From Mytilus galloprovincialis (taxonomy: Eukaryota; Mollusca; Bivalvia; Mytilida; Mytilidae), in assembly GCF_965363235.1 (NCBI RefSeq), contig NC_134845.1, forward strand, positions 28,026,524 through 28,090,523: a stretch of 64,000 nucleotides of DNA, written 5' to 3'. Positions 13,501 to 22,011 of this stretch are shown here, one piece after another (the stretch's first letter is position 1; each line of letters begins with the position of its first letter). The translations under genes were made by a program, and so were the position numbers. The notes beneath the pieces were generated by a model, which was not told the DNA's origin, ran no database searches, and was given only the letters and a program-made list of their open reading frames with translations.

Positions 13501-16500
13501 TCTGTTCGAAAGGGACATATGCAAAAATTAATTTAACCACAGAAATGAGTTGGTTTACAGTGAGACCAAAGAAAACGTATGATAATTGGGATAATAAGCA
13601 ATTTTGTTGATCTTTTGACAGGTTTTCGATTGTCAAATACTAAGTGTATGATGATAATAGACATGTGGAAGAAAATGTACCATCCTAACATAGTACAACT
13701 TAGAGAAGTTTTTACTACTAAAGCATTTGGTGATAACTGTAAGTATTACTAGCTATTGCTTTGTGATTTGAAATTCAAATGTAGACACATATTGCTAAAT
13801 ATCACTGTTATATCTGAAATAATTGAGTATTCCATCTCAACATTTTATTAAGGTTTTTATTGTTGTACAGTAACAGCACTTTATCTGTCAGATTTAAGGC
13901 AATTTAACGTCTCTATGCCTTGAGTGATTTTCTCTTATTTTCACACTGTTTTTTGCATTGATAAAAAGAAGCTTTTGACTTGAAGAAAAAAAACATTGGT
14001 TTGTTTTTCCAGAGTTATGGAACTTTATTGAATTTTTCACATGATGTACCATAACTTGATTTGATATATATCTCAATTTGTTTAAACCATTCTATTTATT
14101 TTTGTGATCTATTGGTCAACACTAAATACAAGAAGGAAATATCATGAATTAGTTATTTTAATTTTAAAATTACAGCAATAGTATTTGTGTATGATTTCCA
14201 TGCCTGTGCGGAGACTTTGATGGGTAGACATTTTAATAATCCTGGATCTATTAATGGTTACAATCAGTCATTTAATATGGATGGAAGTTCAAGGTCATAC
14301 AACTCCAGTGGAAATGGCAAAGGTCAGTTATGTATTATTTTTACTGTAAAACGTATTTGCTCATGAATAAATACGCAAAAAAAAAATTGTAGAAAGATTC
14401 AAACAAAAACTTTTTATTGAAGAAAAAATGACACCATGGACAAAGAAAAAAGAACGAATAAACAGCAATCTACAATCACTACTTAACAAATAAAATTAAC
14501 CAACACAAAGTGCTTAAAAGCTATATTTAAATGGATTTAACATAATAAACCATGATAGCCTTAGATAAATCATGTTGAATTGTGGCATCCCACTACACAT
14601 AACTGGCCACTACAAATTAAAACACTACATTATATCAATATAAATACTGTCTGCCATGGTGACATGGTAACTACCTATCACCATATAATTTCACATATTG
14701 CCATGGTAACAAGGAAAGGATGAAATTGAAATTATTCAATATAGGGAAATTTTAAATACATTTTGATAAAAGTTTAAGTTGGACATGTCTGACTGAACTT
14801 TTTAACCTGTACACCTTATGATTGTAATTGTTTTATGTATTTACTCTGTTAATAGGAGGAGGAGGAGGAGGTGGGGGTGGCAACAACACTCCCCGCCAGC
14901 ATGCCGGTCTATTGCCTGAAAGTTTGATATGGGCCTATGTTGTACAATTGAGTTCTGCTCTGAGGGCCATACACGCTGCTGGTCTTGCCTGTAGAACTAT
15001 GGATCCAACCAAAATTCTTATCTACAGCAAGTCTCGGTTACGGTTGAATTGTGTTGGCATCATGGATGTGTTGACATTTGACAATAACCAGGGCAATCCA
15101 TTAGCAATGATGCAGCATTATCAGGTCAGTCAAATTTGTTGAAACTACATCAATTTTTGTTATTGCTAATAATGTATTGAAGTACTGTAAGCATGGAAAC
15201 GATTCCTTAGTTCATGATACCAATATTATGGCTTTTTACATACTAATCCTCCAGTGATTTTGCTAGCGCTCATCAGTTTCGTAATTTACGAAACGGTTTT
15301 TCGCATTGACGAAAGTATTTCAAATCAATTTCGTCACTTTAATTTTGAAAGCGTAAAAATATTTTCGCATTACTGTGCCTAACCGATCACCTTTGGGGTA
15401 TTATAATACCTACAGTGTTACCTGGATAAAAAATTGTCAACACAACTTGTCCATTTAAATTGTATGATAGGTATTGTGAGAGCTCATCAACAGGTGGTCA
15501 TTTAACATCCCAGTGAAAAAAAATCACTAAAAGGTAAAATTTAAATGACTGATAGCTAGCTTGCTTTCCTCATGTATCATGACCAATGTCCTGAATAGAC
15601 TATTCTATTTAGAGATGAGACATTTTAAGCCATTTCTTTTTGTGTCTCTTTACAGTGAAGATGGAAATTCAAGCAGTGAATTTAGTTTATAAAAAATGGA
15701 GAAATATGTTTGCTTCATGGTGTTTTAATGTGGGATATATTTTAAGTTTCTGATTCCTGATATGGAATTAAAGTGTTTGTGAAATGGATTTTTTTGGATA
15801 GCCCATCTAATTGTGAATTATTCTACAAGATGAATTATGTGTGGCTTGGTGTTTTCTAATGGGATATATTTTCATGTTATATTTAATATGATTCCTGAAA
15901 TGGAATAGTAGTGATGCTAAGTTTCATTTAATATTCAGAATCTTCTTCAATTGGAATTACTGTGAAAAAATTATCTTCAATATATCAAAAAAAGTACAAA
16001 TGGCTTAGTGAATAGAAGTTTCAGTGCTTTATTCTTCATTATGAAAGTGGGATTTACCAGCAACGATTTATTTGTGATTGTTAGCAAAACAAAATTTTTA
16101 CAATAATTATCTTTATTAGTAAGAACAAATTGTGTATTAAATGTAAAATGTCCCAGACCTAAATAGAATAGTCCATTCAGGACATTGGACATGAGGAAAG
16201 CAAGCTAGCTATCAGTCATTTAAATTAACTCTGTCAATTTAAACAACCAGGTAAATCTACAGGTAGTTAAATGACCACCTGTTGAGTATAGCTCTCACAA
16301 TACCTATTGTATAATTTAAATGGACAAATTGTGTTGACAATTTTTTATCCAGGTAACACTGTAGGTATTATAATACCCCAAAGGTGATCGGTTAGGCACA
16401 GTAAAATACTATAAATTTACCTGTCTTTGTGTTTTTGACAAGTTTATGACCCCCTGCAGGTAATTAACATTTGAAACAGGTGTTTCAAGTTCTGATTACA

Positions 16501-19500
16501 AGTAATCGCTTATGGCCATCCGATGGGGCACTAATCTGTTATTTATTATTATATGTGCTATGCATGCATCAAAGTATTCCTACGACACCAACAACATTAA
16601 ATACGAAATCATTTAGTATAAATTAAACAAGAGGGAAAAATATATACATCTCTTACTAAAGGAATTTAAAGCTAAAAATGATAATTTCCTGACGAATCCT
16701 GACTCATATTGAACTTATTATCCACGTGTCATTTCCCATTTTCATTTCATTTTATAACCGAAAGTAGAAAACATGATCTATTGACTATTCTTGATTTGTT
16801 TACAACCTCCTTACAGTCATTATAATTGTTCCAACTGAATAGAAAAAATATCCAAATATCAATTTAGACGTTTTATATGAAGGATAATGATTATGTAGTG
16901 AGATAATCGTTGCAAGTTTAATTTCTGCTGTGATTCCTTGTTTAAAAAAAATGGAATTCAACTTTTGTTGCTCAGGAATGTCCCCTGGAATAAGCCGAAG
17001 AGAAATTGTGAATTAAATTCGGGATCCCATGTCAGCATCTTTCCTAATAAGGGCCAATACAGTCAAATCATACAATAACTGCCAATCATGTCTATAGCCC
17101 TTAGTCCTTTATAATATGACAAAGTCAAAGATAAAGCAAGTACTATACATCCTTAGCCCCTTGCTGTTACACAAAAATAGGGTGAATTAAATGGCACACA
17201 AAAGTGACTAAAGCCCTCAAAATCCTAGCTTAAACCCTGATCATGTAGTGTGTTGTTTTCACTTATTTGAAAATTGTGTATACAGTTTGAAAATATCCCC
17301 TGTATGAATCGTTTATAAAAAGCACCAATATTGGTATAAAAAGCAAACTAATTGTTCTCTGGGCAAATGTAATAACTGATCCAAAAATTTAATCTATGAC
17401 ATATTTGTTTAAATAAAATTTCCCAAAATTACTGTGGTTTCATTAATACTCGTTGGATACCAATGTTCGTGGATTTCATTGGAACAGGTTAACCTCAAAT
17501 TTAAGTGTTCAACGAAATACAAACTTTCCAAAGGAATGTATACATTGTTTTCCAAAACCATGAATTTGCAAGTTTTCTCAATCCACGAAAATAAATGAAT
17601 TCACAGTATTTAGTTTAACAGTAGAATAAATTAGTTTTAAGAAAAAGTTCAAATATATTTATTGGACACTAACTGTTTTGTATATTGTTTATTTTCAGCA
17701 AGAAGATTTGGTGTTCCTTGGAAAGGTTGTGTTGGCTTTAGGATGTAACAGTATCATGGCCATACAGCGGGACAACTTTACATCTTCCATGGAACTTGTA
17801 GCACGCAATTACTCAGCAGATCTCAAAAATTTCTTCGTGTCGGTTTAATTTTCAATTTATTTTGTTATGATATATATATATAATGGCAGTACACAATGTT
17901 TGTGGAAATTCTGTTAATAAACTTATTTCTTATTGCATCAAACTTTCATATATTTGAATAATTTGCAGATTATTCAATTATTTTATTGAAATTTTTTAAT
18001 AACTGTTTCATTAAATTTTAAGAATCATGTGAAAATTGAATTGTATTCTAACAACAAGTATAATAGGAGTTACAGATAAATTTTATGTGATGGAAGAACA
18101 ACCTCAAGACCATAATAACTATATTCAATATTATAATTTTTAATTGAATTTTTGTTTCGCTTTGTAAAATTTTTTGGTTACTGAAAAAATCATTTTACTC
18201 TGACGTTTTGAAACATGCACAGAAGCATTAGCATTAAACATTAGATTGATGTACAACACAGAGTTAAATGAGTAAATTTCAGTATGACTCAATCTGTGTT
18301 TCATTTGTAGGTATCTGTTAACCAATTCTAACCGACCACGAAGTATTAACGATATTATGCCAATGATTGGTGCCAGATTTTATACACAATTAGACGCAGC
18401 TCAGCTTAGAAGTGACGTGATGGATACCGAGTTATCTAAAGTAAATATTGAATAAAAATGTCTTCATATGTTTCACTTGGGGGCTCATCTGTTCCAATAT
18501 TAAACACTTGGGGGCTCATCTGTTCCAATATTAAACACTTGGGGGCTCATCTGTTCCAATATTAAACACTTGGGGGCTCATCTGTTCCAATATTAAACAC
18601 TTGGGGGCTTGTCTGTTCCAATATTAAACACTTTGGAGCTCATCTGTTCCAGTATTAAACACTTTGGAGCTCATCTGTTCCAGTATTAAACACTTAGGAG
18701 CTCATCTGTTCCAATATTAAACACTTGGGAGCTCGTCTGTTCCAGTATTAAACACTTGGGAGCTCATCTGTTCCAATATTAAACACTAGGGGGCTTGTCT
18801 GTTCCAATATTAAACACTTGGGGGCTTGTCTGTTCCAGTATTAAACACTTAGGAGCTCATCTGTTCCAATATTAAACACTTGGGAACTCTTCTGTTCAAG
18901 TATTAAACACTTGGGAGCTCATCTGTTCCAATATTAAACACTTGGGAGCTCGTCTGTTCCAGTATTAAACACTTGGGAGCTCATCTGTTCCAATATTAAA
19001 CACTAGGGGGCTTGTCTGTTCCAATATTAAACACTTGGGGGCTTGTCTGTTCCAGTATTTAACACTTAGGAGCTCATCTGTTCCAATATTAAACACTTGG
19101 GAACTCTTCTGTTCAAGTATTAAACACTTGGGAGCTCATCTGTTCCAATATTAAACACTTGGGGGCTCATCTGTTCCAATATTAAACACTTGGGGGCTTG
19201 TCTGTTCCAATATTAAACACTTTGGAGCTCATCTGTTCCAGTATTAAACACTTTGGAGCTCATCTGTTCCAGTATTAAACACTTAGGAGCTCATCTGTTC
19301 CAATATTAAACACTTGGGAGCTCGTCTGTTTCGGTATTAAACACTTGGGAGCTCGTCTGTTCCAGTTTTAAACACTTGGGAGCTCGTCTGTTCCAGTATT
19401 AAACATTTAATGGCATGGAATGTAATTTTTTGTCAGGGTCGTACCATCCATAATATAAAATTATAATTGTAAAACAAAATGTTGTGTAGCAAGATTTATT

Positions 19501-22011
19501 TCATTTATTTCTCAACAAATGAGAAGAAAAAAATGATAATTTAGCAAAATATTTTACATGTGTAAGCAGAATACATATAATATCCTAATGATGTACAGTT
19601 ACCAATTATTTTAGACAGTAAGTTTTTTTTCTTTTGTAGTCTGTAGAAAATGGCAGATTATTCCGGTTGTTATGTAAACTGGGTACAATCAACGAGAGGA
19701 AAGAGTAAGTTTAAATACACACAAGTTCATAAAAATTGTGTTAAAATATTTTTCTACATTGAAGATGCATACTCCTTTAAAAGGGTACAGATTGTTTAAA
19801 TGATATCTACATAATGTCCAGTAGCAGATATAACATGCATATTCACTAGAAAATTAGTGAAACAGATAAAGACTATGATAGAATGTGTTAATTTAGTAAA
19901 AAGTTGTTTGTTTTGTTGTATAATACACTTGTAGCAATTGTGACTTAATTAAATAAACGTTAACTGTTTCAGGTTTCAGATGGATCCTCAGTGGTCAGAA
20001 ACAGGTGACCGATACATGTTGAAACTATATCGTGACTTTTTGTTTCACCAGCATGATGCTAACGGTGCTCCCTGGATTGACATGGCACATATCCTTCAGT
20101 CTCTAAACAAGGTAAAAAGTATAAAAAGATTGGAATCAACTTTGCTCATAGTGAAAAGAATGATAATATACCAAGTACATTTTCTCCCAACATTGCAACA
20201 ACCTTTAAATTAATATACCAAGTACATTTTCTCCCAACATTGCAACACCATTAAAATCAATATACCAACCAAGAAATCTAGCAGGTTATATCTTTATAAA
20301 GAAAATCATTACATACAAAGCATTTAAGATAAAATATGAAAACTTGAATCTTTCCTTGAAAAAAGGAAGTTCAAAATAGTCTTGCAAATTTCAATAGTTA
20401 TATTAGATTGCAAATTTGTCTTATTCAGTGATTTTGACTAAATCATATTTCTCTGTTATAATTCTCAAGGTATAGTTTGTTTTGACAAAATCATATTTCT
20501 CTGTTATAATTCTCAAGGTATAGTTTGTTTTGACAAAATCATATGTCTCTGTTATAATTCTCAAGGTATAGTTTGTTTTGACTAAATCATATGTCTCTGT
20601 TAAAATTCTCAAGGTATAGTTTGTTTTGACTAAATCATATGTCTCTGTTATGATTCTCAAGGTATAGTTTGTTTTGACTAAATCATATTTCTCTGTTATA
20701 ATTCTCAAGGTATAGTTTGTTTTAACTAAATCACATTTCTCTGTTATAATTCTCAAGGTATATTTTGTTTTGACTAAATCATATTTCTCTGTTATGATTC
20801 TCAAGGTATAGTTTGTTTGACTAAATCATATTTCTCTGTTATAATTCTCAAGGTATAGTTTGTTTTGACTAAATCATATTTCTCTGTTATAATTCTCAAG
20901 GTATAGTTTGTTTTGACTAAATCATATTTCTCTGTTATGATTCTCAAGGTATAGTTTGTTTTGACTAAATCATATTTCTCTGTTATAATTCTCAAGGTAT
21001 AGTTTGTTTTAACTAAATCACATTTCTCTGTTATGATTCTCAAGGTATAGTTTGTTTTGACTAAATCATATTTCTCTGTTATAATTCTCAAGGTATAGTT
21101 TGTTTTGACTAAATCCTATTTCTCTGTTATGATTCTCAAGGTATAGTTTGTTTTGACTAAATCCTATTTCTCTGTTATGATTCTCAAGGTATAGTTTGTT
21201 TTGACTAAATCCTACTTCTCTGTTATAATTCTCAAGGTATATTTTGTTTTGACTAAATCCAATTTCTCTGTTATAATTCTCAAGGTATAGTTTGTTTTGA
21301 CTAAATCCTATTTCTCTGTTATAATTCTCAAGGTATAGTTTGTTTGACTAAATCATATTTCTCTGTTATGATTCTCAAGGTATAGTTTGTTTTGACTAAA
21401 TCCTATTTCTCTGTTATGATTCTCAAGGTATAGTTTGTTTTGACTAAATCCTATTTCTCTGTTATAATTCTCAAGGTATAGTTTGTTTGAAACGGTATGT
21501 AGTGTATTCTTGAAGAAAACAAATATGTGACATAACAAATGTAATCTGCTTATAGTTGAAGGATATTTTTGTCATGATAGCTTGTTGTGATATGTATTGA
21601 ATCTATATATCTGTAATTTTGACTTAATGATTTTTTTTGTATTATGGTCCTCAAACTTAAATAAACATTTTTAATCATTTTGAGTTCATTTAAGCAATAC
21701 TTGAGCTTGAGAAAAATGAAGGATAAAAAAATTTTGTTTGGAAAAGTGTAAAGCAAATAGTACATTCATGACAAACAAAATATTATCAGACTTCTGATAT
21801 TGGAAAGTATGTTTTTGTTGTATGTTTAAATGATATTTTAATAAATATATTTTTTCAGTTGGATGGTGGTACACCAGAAAAGATCTGCCTTGTTTCACGT
21901 GACGAAAATAGTGTTCTAGTAGTGACATACGCTGAATTAAAACAAAACTTTGAGCGAGCATTCAGTGACTTACTGACAGCTAGTGAATCGCAGAGTAATG
22001 CCTTTACGTAG
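1413..22011 (+). CDS. PAN3: PAN3, PAN2-PAN3 deadenylation complex subunit (5'-incomplete, 17 exons)
   Basis: PAN3 is the pseudokinase adaptor that recruits the PAN2 nuclease to poly(A)-binding protein and starts mRNA poly(A) shortening in the cytoplasm. Coding exons: 1413-1515, 3027-3118, 3915-4229, 4692-4944, 5376-5521, 10158-10223, 10919-11023, 11279-11336, 11689-11847, 13622-13738, 14176-14322, 14856-15124, 17699-17838, 18311-18440, 19640-19704, 19973-20111, 21859-22011. They sum to 2457 nt, 818 residues plus TAG, and all phases agree. Order of parts: second half of a CCCH finger, a PAM2 motif (NPGADEFVP), a Pro/Met/Ser-rich linker, a pseudokinase domain from about residue 400, a coiled-coil segment and the C-terminal knob (IDMAHILQSLNK, SRDENSVLVVTY). 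These match vertebrate PAN3 from memory in order and length. The exon with the start codon and the first finger cysteine is not visible. Identity is very secure; single splice sites are inferred. Confidence 0.95.
1516..3026 (+). other. PAN3 intron
   Basis: Non-coding AT-rich sequence. Contains a diverged copy of a short TIR element near 1810-1945. Nothing else recognised. Confidence 0.7.
1810..1945. mobile_element. Diverged MITE copy related to 56083-56302
   Basis: Shares ttcatggtta, gccatattg, agtatgggaaa and catgcatgtttc.aagc in the same order with the complete element at 56083-56302. Ends are too worn to place a target duplication. Confidence 0.5.
3027..3118 (+). CDS. PAN3: PAN3 linker exon
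   Basis: Completes a split Ala codon and encodes LPDSMGSNGDQYF, which resembles the SLTDSYFSTSF part of vertebrate PAN3. Donor gtaggt at 3119 is chosen because it keeps phase 0 with the next exon; a second gt four bases on would break the frame. Confidence 0.75.
3435..3570. mobile_element. MITE, CAGTCTGCAC family, one end worn
   Basis: Begins CAGTCTGCACCAAAAACTTT. Its body matches the reverse complement of the element at 33826-33979 nearly throughout. The right end stops at aagtctg and lacks about 20 bp present in the other copy; no target duplication seen. Confidence 0.75.
3915..4229 (+). CDS. PAN3: PAN3 Pro/Gly/Met-rich exon
   Basis: Phase 0 at both ends, 105 codons. Starts RQRGMARGQRNMMG and runs through a collagen-like PGPPGPPGPGP tract to LTNDFAALNLQIPG, which matches the NDFGALN stretch just before the PAM2 motif of other PAN3 proteins. 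The Gly/Pro tract is low complexity and poorly conserved. Confidence 0.85.
4692..4944 (+). CDS. PAN3: PAN3 exon with PAM2 motif
   Basis: Begins GSNPGADEFVPKSA, the PAM2 motif that binds the MLLE domain of poly(A)-binding protein (conserved Ala, Glu-Phe, Pro). A Met/Pro-rich disordered stretch follows. It ends in phase 1 at gtaaac. Confidence 0.9.
5102..5250 (+). repeat. Dispersed repeat (gatgtggtatga... family)
   Basis: Starts aagatctggtatgagtgcta, then ttagacaactttccatc, and attataggtcaaaatagggc. The same string of words recurs at 24712-24810, 46430-46555 and, reversed, at 25150-25740, 44370-44670, 51355-52770 and 59100-59205. Abundant short interspersed repeat; class not determined. Confidence 0.7.
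5376..5521 (+). CDS. PAN3: PAN3 Ser/Pro-rich linker exon
   Basis: Encodes VVYSTASPNNSPHLSPTN and ends NQPASTIQ at gtaatg. Many SP sites, as in the phosphorylatable linker of vertebrate PAN3. Confidence 0.85.
5645..6441 (-). repeat. 0.8 kb core shared with the TIR element at 51501-52626
   Basis: Read on the - strand this matches about 51776-52540 on the + strand over nearly its whole length. It begins near a CCGGAAG word with gagacaactcgaaacgata before an ATG. It contains an open frame of 104 codons (6251-5937, - strand) with NPEQPLNLIPLE and KKTIRMRI. The frame resembles no family I know. The copy here lacks the TIRs of the other copy, so the core is either older than, or captured by, that element. 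Confidence 0.75.
6442..7946 (+). other. PAN3 intron, unassigned
   Basis: AT-rich sequence with no gene or clear repeat apart from a small tandem of aatctcctgatc words near 7765-7817. Confidence 0.6.
7947..8285. mobile_element. TIR MITE, TAACAGGCT family, copy 1
   Basis: Long imperfect terminal inverted repeats of over 100 bp starting TAACAGGCTTTTATTTGAAC and ending in the complement (AATAGCCTGTTA). The centre holds degenerate GTGC/GCAC palindromes. A second copy lies at 34986-35324. A TA duplication is possible here (TA-ACAGG...CCTGT-TA) but not at copy 2. Non-autonomous, about 339 bp. Confidence 0.88.
8492..9726. mobile_element. TIR transposon, CAGTGTTCTCC family (1.2 kb)
   Basis: A perfect 16-bp inverted repeat, CAGTGTTCTCCCCAGG at 8492 and CCTGGGGAGAACACTG ending 9726, flanked directly by TGAAA on both sides (5-bp duplication). 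The first 150 bp have repeated gccgcgatgtataattt and ggtggta words. No transposase frame found. A 180-bp relative is at 43211-43390. hAT-like by the CAGxG end, but superfamily not proven. Confidence 0.85.
9727..10157 (+). other. PAN3 intron, unassigned
   Basis: No feature recognised besides the ttaacag acceptor at its end. Confidence 0.6.
10158..10223 (+). CDS. PAN3: PAN3 exon ESVGGTTYFY
   Basis: A 22-codon exon, phase 0 at both ends, ttaacag acceptor and gtaagt donor. ESVGGTTYFYNPED matches the KETVGGTTYFYTD block at the start of the conserved PAN3 C-terminal half. The preceding intron is 4.6 kb and full of transposon copies. Confidence 0.9.
10919..11023 (+). CDS. PAN3: PAN3 exon before the pseudokinase
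   Basis: A 35-codon exon, phase 0 at both ends. FPSIPPHVAHM and MPQFFMCDELKM match the conserved YPPTAPHVAYM / APSFFMADELR blocks. Confidence 0.9.
11279..11336 (+). CDS. PAN3: PAN3 exon DILNRHSMTLAQID
   Basis: A 58-nt exon ending in phase 1 at gtaagt. DILNRHSMTLAQID aligns with vertebrate QELINRHLITMAQID. Confidence 0.9.
11689..11847 (+). CDS. PAN3: PAN3 pseudokinase N-lobe exon
   Basis: Encodes DIPTEVDNYHHLFPLEPPPP and then FSYPTTCYKAINTKDG and YCLRRIH, the region of the degenerate ATP-binding loop and the lysine-equivalent strand. Ends in phase 1 at gtaagt. Confidence 0.93.
11972..13045. mobile_element. TIR transposon, CAGTGAT family (1.07 kb)
   Basis: Ends CAGTGATCGGGAAG and (reversed) CAGTGATTTGGAAG, flanked by ATTGAG at 11966-11971 and 13046-13051: an exact 6-bp target duplication. 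Inside are a 44-bp tandem pair (about 12204-12291, acgtctc.ggtgttt...) and three atggccca words near 12940-12990. No transposase frame. Sits in the PAN3 intron between 11847 and 13622. Confidence 0.85.
13052..13621 (+). other. PAN3 intron, unassigned
   Basis: AT-rich; no repeat or gene recognised. Confidence 0.6.
13622..13738 (+). CDS. PAN3: PAN3 pseudokinase exon
   Basis: Encodes GFRLSNTKCMMIIDMWKKMY and REVFTTKAFGDN. Enters and leaves in phase 1; gtaagt donor. Confidence 0.93.
14176..14322 (+). CDS. PAN3: PAN3 pseudokinase exon with Ser/Asn/Gly insert
   Basis: SIVFVYDFHACAETLMGRHF is conserved (hinge region). The rest, NNPGSINGYNQSF and on, is a Ser/Asn/Gly-rich loop where vertebrates have a charged loop. 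Ends in phase 1 at gtcagt. Confidence 0.9.
14323..14855 (+). other. PAN3 intron, unassigned
   Basis: AT-rich; no repeat or gene recognised. Ends at the aatag acceptor before the GGA run. Confidence 0.6.
14856..15124 (+). CDS. PAN3: PAN3 pseudokinase core exon
   Basis: Starts with a (GGA)n/(GGN)n run giving eight glycines including the junction codon, then NNTPRQHAGLLPESLIWAYV. Also MDPTKILI and VLTFDNNQGNP of the pseudo-catalytic region. Phase 0 at its end. Confidence 0.93.
15371..16403. mobile_element. Foldback-type TIR element with ~260-bp arms
   Basis: Arms 15371-15640 and 16145-16403 are inverted copies starting TACTGTGCCTAACCGATCAC. They match closely for about 130 bp, diverge over about 70 bp, then match again (aaatgactgatagctagctt). 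TA lies at both ends, fitting TA-target elements (Tc1/mariner-like insertion). The 0.5 kb centre has no transposase frame. Confidence 0.88.
16404..17429 (+). other. PAN3 intron, unassigned
   Basis: No gene recognised; part of the 1.0 kb between two TA-flanked elements. Confidence 0.5.
17430..17608. mobile_element. MITE, TACTGTG...CACAGTA family
   Basis: Ends TACTGTGGTTTCATTAATAC and (reversed) TACTGTGAATTCATTTATTT with a TA at each end. Relatives at 35930-36278 and 41086-41302. Its body holds cgttggataccaat and tccacgaaaataaatgaatt. Confidence 0.85.
17699..17838 (+). CDS. PAN3: PAN3 pseudokinase C-lobe exon
   Basis: QEDLVFLGKVVLALGCNS and LVARNYSADLKNFF. The exon must leave two bases to complete V before YLL in the next exon, which selects the donor gtcggt at 17839; two other GTs nearby fail the phase test. 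Confidence 0.88.
18311..18440 (+). CDS. PAN3: PAN3 exon YLLTNSNRPRSIND
   Basis: Encodes YLLTNSNRPRSINDIMPMIG and FYTQLDAAQLRSDVMD, almost the same as vertebrate PAN3. The 31-bp minisatellite begins only 33 bp after its donor gtaaat. Confidence 0.95.
18474..19403. repeat. 31-bp minisatellite, 30 copies, with higher-order structure
   Basis: Thirty units of 31 bp starting cacttgggggctcatctgtt and ending aatattaaa, with no length change. Variant units show later block duplication: units 9-15 reappear as 16-22 (217 bp), and units 4-9 reappear as 23-28. Lies in the PAN3 intron just after the 18440 donor. Confidence 0.97.
19640..19704 (+). CDS. PAN3: PAN3 exon SVENGRLFRLL
   Basis: A 65-nt exon, SVENGRLFRLLCKLGTINER, start of the coiled-coil/C-terminal knob. 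It leaves two bases that join G of the next exon to give Glu. Confidence 0.93.
19973..20111 (+). CDS. PAN3: PAN3 knob-domain exon
   Basis: FQMDPQWSETGDRYMLKLYR and APWIDMAHILQSLNK, the PAN2-binding knob. Donor gtaaaa. Confidence 0.95.
20169..20270. repeat. Short tandem duplication in PAN3 intron
   Basis: ccaagtacattttctcccaa and flanking sequence occurs twice about 52 bp apart. Confidence 0.7.
20436..21489. repeat. 48-bp minisatellite, about 22 copies
   Basis: Units start gactaaatcatatttctctg and continue ttataattctcaaggtatag. Period 48, with a few one-base deletions. Because 48 is a multiple of 3, the - strand reads as 16-residue repeats (LRIITEKYDLVKTNYT) with no sign of being a gene. Lies between PAN3 exons 20111 and 21859. 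Confidence 0.96.
21859..22011 (+). CDS. PAN3: PAN3 last coding exon
   Basis: LDGGTPEKICLVSRDENSV to a TAG at 22009-22011. It aligns with vertebrate LDAGVPEKISLISRDEKSV and ends about the same distance after it. Confidence 0.95.
   Translation: MDGGTPEKICLVSRDENSVLVVTYAELKQNFERAFSDLLTASESQSNAFT

Noticed and set aside
18474-19403. CRISPR-like regular repeats
   Set aside because: Units are back to back with no spacers, and the window is a eukaryotic nuclear region.
20421-21538. Long - strand frames with a 16-residue repeat, as a repetitive protein gene
   Set aside because: They are the direct product of a 48-bp minisatellite inside a PAN3 intron; breaks occur wherever a unit loses a base, and no start, splice site or flanking coding sequence supports a gene.
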